A stretch of 12,631 nt of DNA, from assembly GCA_943325655.2 (NCBI GenBank), contig CALPQG020000028.1, positions 1 to 12,631 of the forward strand. The letters run 5' to 3'. The notes below the pieces were generated by a model. The model was not told the origin of the DNA. It saw nothing but the letters and a program-made list of their open reading frames with translations, and made no database searches. The stretch comes from Bifidobacterium breve (lineage in GTDB: Bacteria > Bacteroidota > Bacteroidia > Cytophagales > UBA9547). Shown here one piece after another: positions 1-6,840 of this stretch (position 1 is the first letter of the stretch; the number at the start of each line of letters is the position of its first letter). A program made the position numbers and the translations under genes.

Positions 1-124
1 CAATTTGTTATAATTTAAAAAGAGCGCCTAGATTAATAATTGAGACTGAAATTAGAAAACAACAAACACAACAAATTGGTTATCAATAAATTGAATATAA
101 ACTGCATTTGCGATAGTGATTGAG

Positions 125-242
125 TCCCGATTTTCTCGGGATCTGAGCGCTGCCTTCTTAGTTGTGTACATTCAAATTGAAACACAAATGCTTGATAACT
201 AAGAAAAAAGCGAGTTGCGAAAGCACGGTCCGCCGCGGCGGA
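125..242. repeat. Structured palindromic intergenic element
   Basis: Three inverted repeats follow one another. (1) TCCCGA / TCGGGA at 125-130 and 136-141 with a 5-nt loop. (2) Two 16-nt arms at 148-163 and 197-212, complementary at 13 of 16 positions, with a shorter inner pairing TGTGT / ACACA (163-167, 182-186). (3) A perfect 14-bp self-complementary GC-rich palindrome, TCCGCCGCGGCGGA, at 229-242. The GC-rich arms stand out in AT-rich DNA. This resembles dispersed REP- or MITE-like intergenic repeats, or a structured RNA. Which of these it is cannot be told from one copy, and no target-site duplication was identified. Confidence 0.45.
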
Positions 243-394
243 ATCGCCCAAATAAATAATTAAATACTGAATAAAAATAAAATTCAAGAAAAATAGAATT
301 ATAGTATCTTAAAAAAATAAAATATCACACAAATTCTAGTGAAGGTACTTTTGCAACACTCTCAAGGAATAATAGCCAAGTTTTTTTACCAATA

Positions 395-421
395 CCTAAC
401 AGGTTTTAAAAACCTGTTAGG
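395..421. repeat. Perfect 12-bp-arm palindrome
   Basis: CCTAACAGGTTT (395-406) pairs perfectly with AAACCTGTTAGG (410-421) around a 3-nt centre. The hairpin has no adjacent gene end to terminate, since nothing is recognised upstream, so a dispersed extragenic palindrome is as likely as a terminator. Elements of this appearance are common between genes in Bacteroidota. That statement is general knowledge and was not searched. Confidence 0.6.
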
Positions 422-520
422 GTTATTGCTATCATAAGTCATTTGGTAATGAATGGTTTATTTTCTGGTGAGCTGTTTGCCTAATGAAATTAAATATTGC
501 TTGTCTAACAAAATATAATA

Positions 521-635
521 ATGAAAACTGGCTTATTCATCTTGCTTGCCTTTTTGTTTTGTACCACAAATTTGAACTCACAAAGCTTAAGTCAATGGCC
601 AACCAAGAAATAACACTTCAAGGCTTTAATGGCTT
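521..635 (+). pseudogene. Fossil 5' end of a secreted-protein gene
   Basis: An ATG at 521 opens a good signal peptide (Met-Lys, then a hydrophobic run and ...TTNLNSQS), but the frame stops after 30 codons at TAA 611-613. In another frame, positions 595-638 encode MANQEITLQGFNGL followed by TGA. That matches LANQEITLQGFNGL near the N-terminus of the thioredoxin-like protein encoded at 1658-3061. At DNA level 596-635 and 1752-1791 are identical over 40 bp. The fossil therefore looks like a truncated, frameshifted paralogue of that gene, or a product of recombination with it. The toxin-antitoxin operon lies between the two copies. The match is directly visible; the order of events is inferred. 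Confidence 0.65.
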
Positions 636-719
636 GTGAAATTAAGTTATTGAAACAATATCTAGGGTATGCAATAGGAGATTTATTTATGGTGTATTTG
701 ATGTGGTAAAAACTAAAAA

Positions 720-763
720 GTTATAACATTATTTTTTTTGTTATAACATTATTTATATATTTG
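720..763 (+). promoter_or_regulatory. Candidate promoter and tandem operator of mazEF-like operon
   Basis: GTTATAACATTATTT occurs twice, at 720-734 and 740-754, with a 20-bp period (about two helical turns). Each copy begins with the self-complementary GTTATAAC. Directly after the second copy is TATATTTG (756-763), matching the Bacteroidota -7 box TAnnTTTG, 35 bp before the antitoxin ATG. A TTTG at 737-740 could be the -33 element, although the spacer (15 bp) is shorter than usual. MazE/AbrB antitoxins normally repress their own operon through palindromic sites, so this is a likely autoregulatory operator. Confidence 0.5.
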
Positions 764-798
764 AAGTATAAGTGTTTTAATAATGAAAATATAAAATA

Positions 799-1089
799 AT
801 GGAAAAGAGATTGGTGAAAATAGGAAATTCAATGGGGTTTGTAATTCCAAAGAGTTATTTAAAGTCTTTTGGAGAATCTGTAATTATTGAAAAAACAAAT
901 TCAGGCATTCTAATTAAGCCAAGTGAACCACAAAATTTGAGTTTAATTGATTTATTGGCTTCTACTGATATGGATGCTATGTATATACAGATGGAAATAG
1001 AAGCTAATGCATCTAAGACTCAGAAATACTATAACAGTAAAGAGGTGCAAGATTTAGATAACTCAAATGATGTGGTAGATGACTATTAA
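799..1089 (+). CDS. mazE: MazE-like antitoxin (SpoVT/AbrB swapped-hairpin domain)
   Basis: A 96-residue protein. Residues about 3-45 form the AbrB/MazE DNA-binding fold, with the hallmark stretch LVKIGNSMGFVIPKSYLKSFG followed by a VIIEK...GILIKP strand pair. The C-terminal half (about 55-96) is polar, rich in Asp, Glu and Asn, and probably disordered; in this family that part wraps around the toxin and blocks its RNA-binding groove. It is the first gene of a two-gene operon, and its last 11 bp overlap the toxin start, implying translational coupling and balanced production. It probably represses the operon through the tandem palindromes at 720-754. The ATG at 799 is the only start that keeps the complete N-terminal strand. 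Family assignment is strong; the target of its partner is not deducible. Confidence 0.9.
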   Translation: MEKRLVKIGNSMGFVIPKSYLKSFGESVIIEKTNSGILIKPSEPQNLSLIDLLASTDMDAMYIQMEIEANASKTQKYYNSKEVQDLDNSNDVVDDY

Positions 1090-1417
1090 TCAATGGGAAA
1101 TTTGGATGGTAGATTTTAATCCTACCAAAGGGCAAGAAATAAGTAAATTACGACCTGCAATAGTGGTTAACGACCAACGATTAGGTAAGCTCAATTTAAG
1201 GGTGGTAGTGCCAATTACTGATGTGAAGTCTAATGTATGGCATCATGAAATTATGCCTAGTAAAGCCAATGGATTAAGTAAAAATAGTGCTGCAGATTGC
1301 TTTCAGTTGAAATCACTCTCTTGTGATAGCTTTGTGAAAAAGCTAGGTGTACTAGATCGTATTCATCAACCTTATATTCAGTTAAAAATGATGTTGGTAT
1401 TGGGATTAAAAGTATAA
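1079..1417 (+). CDS. mazF: MazF/PemK-family endoribonuclease toxin
   Basis: A 112-residue protein of normal MazF length. The N-terminal WEIWMVDFNPTKGQEISK strand-loop is followed by LRPAIVVND, and then VVVPITD. Arg25 and Thr47 correspond by position to the catalytic Arg/Thr pair of MazF RNases, so the enzyme should be active. MazF toxins cut single-stranded mRNA (and sometimes rRNA or tRNA) at short specific sequences and halt growth; the sequence specificity cannot be read from the protein. Its start codon lies inside the last codons of the antitoxin gene (11-bp overlap). A complete toxin with a complete antitoxin suggests a functional type II module. The pair sits between a gene fossil and its intact relative, which suggests the module arrived by insertion. 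Confidence 0.92.
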   Translation: MTINQWEIWMVDFNPTKGQEISKLRPAIVVNDQRLGKLNLRVVVPITDVKSNVWHHEIMPSKANGLSKNSAADCFQLKSLSCDSFVKKLGVLDRIHQPYIQLKMMLVLGLKV

Positions 1418-1657
1418 TCGGGAACGGACTTGAATTAACAACCGCTCATTATGTATTACAATCAACGAAAAAGCATTTTTAAATTATAATTTAGGTAATA
1501 AAAGTGGATATAGTTTTCATAATACCGAAAATATTTAGTTTTTTTACTAAGATTTTAACCATAGATAGCTTGTTTAACAGGCACATTCTAAAAACAGAAC
1601 ATAAAAAGGAATTAAACATATTCATATCCGTGAATTTTTGTCCAACTTGTTAATATT

Positions 1658-3061
1658 ATGATGAATTATAAAAAGGTATTGGTAGTATTTTGTTGCATCT
1701 TATTTAGTGGCATTGCAAAATCGCAACTTATAACCGGTAAATTATCTTTATTGGCCAACCAAGAAATAACACTTCAAGGCTTTAATGGCTTACAAAACTA
1801 TGCTATTGCAACAACTAAAATCGACGAAAAAGGAGATTTTAAACTCTCTTATTCCAAAACAGATTTGGGTATGGGCTACCTAATCTCGACAGACAAAAAA
1901 ATATTTTTGCTTGTCCTCAGTGGGGAGGATATCGCATTGGTTGGAGAAGCATTAAGTGATTCTAAAACAGTTACAATCACCAAAGGCCAAGAAAACCAAT
2001 GGTTTGAACAATATGCCAATGAGCATCCTAAACGGGAACAAGCCCTAAGTGCCTGGGAATATTTAGATAAAATATATACGCAAGAGGCTTTGTTTGCAAG
2101 ACAAAAGTCGCCCAACAAAGCGATTCAACTAGAAAGAAAACGCATCAACAAGGAGGATGCTGCCTTTTTGAACAGTTTACCCAAAGAGAGCTACTGCCGA
2201 TGGTTTTTACCTACTCGCAAATTGGTAAGCTCAGTATCAGTAGTGGCACAATACCGAACCCAAGAAATACCAGCCACCATTCAAGCTTTTAGAACCATTG
2301 ATTATACAGACAATCGCTTGTATAAAAGTGGTTTGTTTAAAGATGCCATCGAAAGTCATTTTTGGTTATTAGAAAACAGTGGTAAATCATTGGATTCTGT
2401 GTTTATAGAAATGCAACACTCCATTGATGCCATGATGGTACACTTGGTAAAAGATGAAAAGAAACTCAACGAAGTAAGCAATTATCTTTTTGATTTGTTA
2501 GAAAGGCATAGTTTGTTCAAAGCATCAGAATATTTAGCCCTCAAAGTACTGAATGAGGCAAGTTGTACCATTGATTCTGATTTAGCGAGGCAACTAGAAA
2601 GTTACCGTGCCATGAAAAAAGGAAATATCGCACCCGATATGGTATTTCAAGCACAGCACTATGCAAACGGCTTACAACAAAATCAATTGACCCGCCTTTC
2701 CCAAATACAAACACCTTATACCTTGGTGGTTTTTGGAGCAAGTTGGTGCCCAAAATGTACTGAGGAATTGCCAACCATAATTCAAAACTACTCAAAATGG
2801 AAAAACCTGGGCCTTGAGGTAGTGTATATTTCCTTAGACACCGATACTGCCACTTTTGAGCAAGCCCTAAAATCGTATCCGTTTTTTGCTTATTGCGATT
2901 ATAAAAAATGGGACAGTACTCCCGTAAAGGATTATTATGTATTTGGTACCCCTACCTTTTATTTGCTAAACCAGCAGCGAGAAATTATTCTCCGCCCCAA
3001 TTCCGTAAACCAAATGGCTGCTTGGGTAGATTGGAATTTGGTGCCTAAGCCTAAAGATTGA
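1658..3061 (+). CDS. Secreted thioredoxin-like (TlpA/DUF4369-type) oxidoreductase
   Basis: A 467-residue protein. Residues 1-22 are a Sec signal peptide (MMNYKKVL, hydrophobic core, ...GIAKSQ) with no lipobox, so the mature protein should be soluble in the periplasm. Residues about 24-110 are a beta-rich N-terminal region of DUF4369 type (ITGKLSL...), followed by a helical middle. Residues about 325-460 form a thioredoxin fold with the redox pair in WCPKC (Cys364, Cys367) and the cis-proline loop GTPTF (Pro432). It probably reduces or isomerises disulfides, or passes electrons to an exported partner; the substrate is unknown. Start: ATG at both 1658 and 1661, and the second cannot be excluded. 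Forty bases near the 5' end are duplicated exactly in the fossil at 596-635. The upstream 240 bp hold no recognised gene. Confidence 0.88.
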   Translation: MMNYKKVLVVFCCILFSGIAKSQLITGKLSLLANQEITLQGFNGLQNYAIATTKIDEKGDFKLSYSKTDLGMGYLISTDKKIFLLVLSGEDIALVGEALSDSKTVTITKGQENQWFEQYANEHPKREQALSAWEYLDKIYTQEALFARQKSPNKAIQLERKRINKEDAAFLNSLPKESYCRWFLPTRKLVSSVSVVAQYRTQEIPATIQAFRTIDYTDNRLYKSGLFKDAIESHFWLLENSGKSLDSVFIEMQHSIDAMMVHLVKDEKKLNEVSNYLFDLLERHSLFKASEYLALKVLNEASCTIDSDLARQLESYRAMKKGNIAPDMVFQAQHYANGLQQNQLTRLSQIQTPYTLVVFGASWCPKCTEELPTIIQNYSKWKNLGLEVVYISLDTDTATFEQALKSYPFFAYCDYKKWDSTPVKDYYVFGTPTFYLLNQQREIILRPNSVNQMAAWVDWNLVPKPKD

Positions 3062-3281
3062 GTTGCGTGTTGCGATACTCGAGATAAATGTTGCATGTTA
3101 AGTTGCCAAGTAAAGAACGTGAAAATTCAATTGTGAAGTCATTGGATAAAATTACGTTTCAAAATGGTTTGATCGTTTTTTATCTTATTTTGCAATCAGA
3201 AAAACATTGATGAACTTGCGATTTTAGGGTTTAATCCTATTCAAACACAAACTTAAAACACAAACTCCAAACTCCAAACTT

Positions 3282-3998
3282 ATGGAAAATTCAGTATTGC
3301 ACAAAGCAGCAACCCGCGGTGCCGCCGACCATGGTTGGTTAAACGCCAAACATACGTTCAGTTTTGCCAATTATTATGTCCAAGAACGTATTCATTTTGG
3401 TGCATTGCGTGTTTTAAATGATGATACGATTGCTGGTGGAATGGGGTTTGGGAAGCATCCTCATGACAATATGGAAATAATCACCATTCCGTTAGAAGGC
3501 GATATTGAACATCAGGACAGTATGGGAAACAAAGCGGTGATTTCTCAGGGACAGGTGCAGGTGATGAGCGCTGGCACCGGAATTCAACACAGTGAATACA
3601 ACCATAACCAGGATGCACCCTTAAAATTATTGCAAATCTGGTTGTTCCCCAATAAAAAAGGGGTGGTTCCCCGTTATGACCAAATTACACTTGACCTTGC
3701 AGACAGGCACAATAAATTGCAGCAAATTTTATCTCCCAATCCTGAGGATGCTGGGGTTTGGATTCACCAAAATGCTTGGTTTCATTTGGGTAATTTCGAT
3801 AAAGGAGTTGAAACAATTTATGATTTTAAGGCAAAAGAAAATGGCTTGTATGTATTTGTAATCAAAGGTCAAGTGCAAATGAATGACCAATTGCTAAACA
3901 CCAGAGATGGTTATGGCATTTGGGATGTAAGTCAAGTGAAGATCGTAGCCCTTACTGATGCAGAATTTTTATTGATGGAAGTTCCGATGATTGTCTAA
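3282..3998 (+). CDS. Pirin-family bicupin protein
   Basis: A 238-residue, two-cupin protein of usual pirin length with no signal peptide (cytoplasmic). The N-terminal cupin carries the metal-binding set HPHDNMEI (His59, His61) and QHSEYN (His103, Glu105), the same spacing as the three-His/one-Glu iron site of characterised pirins. The start AATRGAADHGWLNAKHTFSFANYY and the LQIWLFPNKKGVVPRYDQ stretch are also typical. Bacterial pirins of this type have been reported as quercetin (flavonol) 2,3-dioxygenases or as redox-sensing partners; the natural substrate here is unknown. It heads a same-strand group with YceI, nitroreductase and OsmC proteins, suggesting a role in electrophile or quinone stress. 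Just before the ATG is a short tandem CAAACTC run (about 3262-3280), of doubtful meaning. Confidence 0.93.
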   Translation: MENSVLHKAATRGAADHGWLNAKHTFSFANYYVQERIHFGALRVLNDDTIAGGMGFGKHPHDNMEIITIPLEGDIEHQDSMGNKAVISQGQVQVMSAGTGIQHSEYNHNQDAPLKLLQIWLFPNKKGVVPRYDQITLDLADRHNKLQQILSPNPEDAGVWIHQNAWFHLGNFDKGVETIYDFKAKENGLYVFVIKGQVQMNDQLLNTRDGYGIWDVSQVKIVALTDAEFLLMEVPMIV

Positions 3999-4038
3999 GT
4001 AAATAAATTACAGCGTTGACAATTAAAACGAATTAAAG

Positions 4039-4055
4039 TCCGTTATTGCAACGGA
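4039..4055 (+). other. Short hairpin between pirin and yceI genes
   Basis: TCCGTT (4039-4044) and AACGGA (4050-4055) form a 6-bp stem with a 5-nt loop in the 137-bp gap. No T-run follows, so it is a weak attenuator or mRNA-processing candidate at best and may be chance. Confidence 0.2.
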
Positions 4056-4135
4056 ATTGATAAGTTGGATGGTGCTATTTTTATTCAGCTTGATTTTGAC
4101 TATTTGAACGCTTTTTAATTTTAAACTTTTTTACA

Positions 4136-4666
4136 ATGGCTACAACCAATTGGAAATTGGATCCTGCTCATTCTCAGGTTCAATTTAAAACAACGTATTT
4201 GATGATAAACAAAGTAACAGGCATATTCACTGATGTGGAAGGCACTGTTACTACCGACGACAATGATTTTGCAAAAGCAACCATTGATTTTAAAGCAAAC
4301 ACGAATTCGCTTACTACCCACAATGAAAATAGGGATAAGCATTTAAAAAGTGAATTGTTTTTCGATGTTGAAAAATATCCTACCTTGACCTTTAAATCAA
4401 GTCATAATGAAAAATTAGGAGAAGCATTAAGTGTTGTTGGAGATTTGACAATTAAAGGGATTACAAAATCACTGTTGCTTTCGGTTAAGTTTGGAGGTAT
4501 CATAGAAGACCCTTGGGGCTGTACAAAAGCAGGTTTTTCAATTTCAGGCGAAATCAATAAAAATGATTTTGGCTTGACCTGGAACCTGCCTATCGAATCT
4601 GGGGGAATGCTGGTTGGGGATACCGTTGAACTGACCATGGAGATTCAATTAATTAAACAAAAATAA
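4136..4666 (+). CDS. yceI: YceI-family lipid/isoprenoid-binding protein
   Basis: A 176-residue protein spanning the whole YceI lipocalin-like beta-barrel. It starts with TNWKLDPAHSQVQFKTTYLMINKVTGIF, continues with the central NENRDKHLKSELFFDVEKYPTLTFKS block, and ends with GDTVELTMEIQL. Family members bind long isoprenoids such as polyprenyl chains or quinones in the barrel. Unlike E. coli YceI it has no signal peptide, so a cytoplasmic protein is predicted. The next gene, a nitroreductase, begins 3 bp after its stop, so the two are probably co-translated. This suggests, by inference, that the protein holds or delivers a hydrophobic quinone-like ligand to a flavoenzyme. The 137-bp gap to the pirin gene could carry its own promoter, but no convincing TAnnTTTG box was found. 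Confidence 0.92.
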   Translation: MATTNWKLDPAHSQVQFKTTYLMINKVTGIFTDVEGTVTTDDNDFAKATIDFKANTNSLTTHNENRDKHLKSELFFDVEKYPTLTFKSSHNEKLGEALSVVGDLTIKGITKSLLLSVKFGGIIEDPWGCTKAGFSISGEINKNDFGLTWNLPIESGGMLVGDTVELTMEIQLIKQK

Positions 4667-4669
4667 AGG

Positions 4670-5254
4670 ATGACTTCTAGTGTCGAAATTAAATTTGCGC
4701 CTACACAAACCCCAGTTCTTGAATTGATCCGTAGGCGATGGAGTGCACGTTCGTTTTTGGATAAAAGCATTGCAGAAAATGACTTGAATACTATACTTGA
4801 AGCCGCTTCATGGGCACCAAGTGCCAATAACGAACAGCCTTGGTTGTATTTTGCGGCACACAAAGGAACTCCGGCTTTTGATATAGTAGTGGAGATTTTA
4901 GCGGGAGGAAATCAACCCTGGGCAAAAAATGCAGCGGTATTGGTTGTTACGGTGGCCAAATTAACCTTCGAAGCCAATCAAAACAACAATCCAACTGCTT
5001 TGCATGATGTAGGTTTAGCAAATGCGACCTTGTTACTTCAGGCAACAGCACTGGGAATATTTGCGCATCCGATGGGAGGTTTTGATGCCGAAAAAATGAG
5101 CGCTTTTCTACATTTACCAGCAACGCAAAAGCCAGTAGTAGTGATTGCAATGGGTTATTTGGACGAAGCCGAAAAGTTGGTAGAGCCTTTTAAAACGAGG
5201 GAATTGACTCCTCGAGTTCGTAAACCGCTCGCTTCATTTGTGACAAAATTGTAG
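4670..5254 (+). CDS. Nitroreductase-family FMN oxidoreductase
   Basis: A 194-residue protein of typical single-domain nitroreductase length. The FMN phosphate-binding motif RRWSARSF (residues 22-29) follows the first helix; APSANNEQPW (49-58) is the second FMN-contact loop; LGIFAHPMGGF (128-138) is the third; the C-terminal RKPLASF region closes the fold. Such enzymes reduce quinones, nitroaromatics or enones with NAD(P)H through FMN, usually as cytoplasmic homodimers. The substrate is not predictable. The start ATG is 3 bp after the yceI stop and is preceded by AAAGGA, an unusually Shine-Dalgarno-like sequence here, formed partly from the preceding stop codon. This supports tight coupling with yceI. 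G+C over 4741-4920 is 44% by hand count, far above the AT-rich genes at 6370-7191. Confidence 0.93.
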   Translation: MTSSVEIKFAPTQTPVLELIRRRWSARSFLDKSIAENDLNTILEAASWAPSANNEQPWLYFAAHKGTPAFDIVVEILAGGNQPWAKNAAVLVVTVAKLTFEANQNNNPTALHDVGLANATLLLQATALGIFAHPMGGFDAEKMSAFLHLPATQKPVVVIAMGYLDEAEKLVEPFKTRELTPRVRKPLASFVTKL

Positions 5255-5369
5255 GGATTTTGAATGAATACTTGAAAGGTGTTTGTTTCATCTTTGTATT
5301 TTGTCAATGAAAATGTGAGCTTTTGAATAAATCAATGTGTTCGTTTTATTTTTTTAAAGAAGCTTAAAA

Positions 5370-5834
5370 ATGGATAAAAAACATACTTATTGCCTGTCTG
5401 TAGTATGGACAGGCAACAATGGCACAGGCACTTCTGGCTATGCTGATTATGACAGGAGTCATACGATTGAGGCCCGCAATAAAACAAGTATTCTAGCCTC
5501 CGCAGATCCTGAGTTTAGAGGAGATGCCAGTAAATATAATCCCGAAGAATTGTTTTTGGCTTCGATTTCAACTTGTCACATGTTGTGGTATTTGCACTTG
5601 TGTGCAGTGGCAGGAATTGTTGTTATTGATTATACTGACCATCCAGTTGGCGTCATGGAGGAATCCAAAACAGGAGGACGTTTTGTGGAAGTAACGTTAC
5701 ATCCTCAGGTAAAAATATTAGAAACTTCAACTGTAGAAGATGCCATTGCTCAGCATAAAAAAGCAAATGAATTGTGTTTTATCGCCAATTCTTTAAATTT
5801 TAAAGTAAAGCACGAGGCGGTTGTTTATTGCTAA
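5370..5834 (+). CDS. OsmC/Ohr-family thiol peroxidase
   Basis: A 154-residue protein covering the entire OsmC fold. The two redox cysteines are present: Cys69 in SISTCHMLWYL at the start of the central helix and Cys136 in KKANELCFIANS. The N-terminal beta sheet (YCLSVVWTGNNGTGT...) and the KYNPEELFLASISTC core match the family. OsmC/Ohr proteins reduce organic hydroperoxides by forming a disulfide between these cysteines, usually recharged by a lipoylated or thiol donor, in the cytoplasm. It is the last gene of the pirin-yceI-nitroreductase-OsmC group, 115 bp after the nitroreductase, so it may be on the same transcript or have its own promoter. No regulator gene of the MarR/OhrR kind is inside the window. 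Confidence 0.93.
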   Translation: MDKKHTYCLSVVWTGNNGTGTSGYADYDRSHTIEARNKTSILASADPEFRGDASKYNPEELFLASISTCHMLWYLHLCAVAGIVVIDYTDHPVGVMEESKTGGRFVEVTLHPQVKILETSTVEDAIAQHKKANELCFIANSLNFKVKHEAVVYC

Positions 5835-5893
5835 TGGTAGTTTTGTGTTTGTTCTCTTATTTTCTATTTAATTTCCTTTATTGGATATTGTAG

Positions 5894-5901
5894 TAAATTT
5901 G
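5894..5901 (+). promoter_or_regulatory. Candidate -7 box TAAATTTG
   Basis: TAAATTTG matches the Bacteroidota -7 consensus TAnnTTTG and lies about 60 bp upstream of the antitoxin-like remnant at 5962. No convincing TTTG -33 element sits at the expected distance, so it is a weak candidate. Confidence 0.25.
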
Positions 5902-5961
5902 AACCAATCCCAATTATAAAACCGTTAAAGCTTTGTAAATTGTCTTTGGTAAATTATTCGG

Positions 5962-6213
5962 ATCAAGAAAAGAACTATTATAACTCCTCTCAATACTGCT
6001 ATTCACTTATCTATTCCACAAAAATATGTAGGGAAACGTATTGAAATTACTTTTTTTGATTTGGATGAAATGGATGAAAAAACGCCATCGAATACTCCCA
6101 AAAAGCTTTCGGAACTTTCAGGGCAGTTATCTGCTGAAACGGCAGAAGAAATGCAAAAGTATGTGACAGAAGGTAGAATTGATTGGGAAGTTAGGTTGAA
6201 AAAACAAATTTAA
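5962..6213 (+). pseudogene. Antitoxin-like gene lacking an ATG and a toxin
   Basis: An open frame of 83 codons reads IKKRTIITPLNTAIHLSIP then QKYVGKRIEITFFDLDEM, ending SAETAEEMQKYVTEGRIDWE...KKQI before TAA at 6211-6213. It has a short beta-strand N-terminal part and a charged C-terminal helix. The architecture resembles small Bacteroidota antitoxins of type II modules (usually paired with PIN/VapC or RelE-like toxins). In-frame TAA at 5950-5952 limits the start. The natural start position is ATC (5962), perhaps a mutated ATG; ATT codons at 5953 and 5956 are the only other upstream options. The first in-frame ATG would remove most of the DNA-binding part. No toxin frame follows. I favour a decayed orphan antitoxin over a gene with a rare start codon. 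Confidence 0.55.
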
Positions 6214-6369
6214 ATTATAGATTAATATAGTTTTCGGTGATAAAACAAAAACTATTAATTTGCTTAATATATCAATAAAAATCTTTCGTATTTCTATGAT
6301 TTTTTTAACAGATTTGTATTATTAAAAGAAAACAATATTTAATAAAAATAGTATAAGAGAAATAATATT

Positions 6370-6834
6370 ATGGCGTTATCCTTATCAACATATTACAATC
6401 TTGAAACTAGAACTAGTGCTAGTTTCTTAACTTTTATTGCTTTGTTTGGAGAATTTTGTAATATTTCTAAGTTTTTAACTAGAATTTTCATTTTCGCACT
6501 CAATAAAGCCGATAAACACATATCAAAGATTGACGGAAATATCAAGCAATTTAAAAGTTTAGATAAAAAAACTATTGAATTTCATTATTTGAATTTTTCA
6601 AAAATAAGCTCAAAATTCGATAAATTACATGGCAAACTGCATACAGTAGATTATTTAGGTAATGAAAAAATTAAATTATCTATGAAAACTATTTGTAGAA
6701 AGTTACATAAAATTGAAAATGTTTTAAGAATATATTCATTCGATAAATCTATTAAGTCAGAAGAAACGCCATCTTACATTAAAGATGGATTATCTAAATT
6801 TAGCCAAGAAAGTTTTTTATCATTGCAACCCTAG
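6370..6834 (+). CDS. Unrecognised basic 154-aa protein, partner of PemK-like gene
   Basis: No family was recognised. A more hydrophobic N-terminal third (about residues 18-45, with FLTFIALFGEF and FLTRIFIFAL) is followed by a lysine-rich, mostly helical region (HISKIDGNIKQF, SKISSKFDKLHGKLH, KTICRKLHKIENVL), perhaps a coiled coil, and then a polar tail. A hand count gives about 25 Lys/Arg against 15 Asp/Glu, so it is clearly basic. Only 6 bp separate its TAG from the ATG of the PemK/MazF-fold gene, so they form a probable operon. By position it should be the antitoxin or a co-acting component, but it lacks any AbrB, RHH, HTH or Phd signature, and its basic charge is unlike a classic MazE tail. 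G+C is 24% over 6421-6840 (hand count), much lower than the stress cluster, which hints at horizontal transfer. Confidence 0.7.
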   Translation: MALSLSTYYNLETRTSASFLTFIALFGEFCNISKFLTRIFIFALNKADKHISKIDGNIKQFKSLDKKTIEFHYLNFSKISSKFDKLHGKLHTVDYLGNEKIKLSMKTICRKLHKIENVLRIYSFDKSIKSEETPSYIKDGLSKFSQESFLSLQP

Positions 6835-6840
6835 TTTTAG

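Larger units (their letters stand above)
1..520. other. Gene-free stretch with palindromic repeats
   Basis: No convincing coding region is visible. The one sizeable open frame (minus strand, 33-287) runs straight through the palindromic element at 125-242 and has no domain, signal or codon pattern that would support a gene. The stretch holds two palindromic elements (annotated separately) in otherwise AT-rich DNA. Confidence 0.6.

Noticed and set aside
33..287. Minus-strand open frame of 84 codons
   Set aside because: It runs through the palindromic element at 125-242, and its coding potential is explained by the repeat; no domain or plausible context.
1418..1657. Possible decayed coding remnant after the mazF-like gene (frame ending near 1538)
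   Set aside because: About 34 codons without a start or recognisable family; too short to distinguish from chance.
3244..3281. Tandem CAAACTC/CACAAACT run before the pirin gene
   Set aside because: Short, imperfect and low complexity; probably an A/C-rich untranslated leader rather than a functional repeat.
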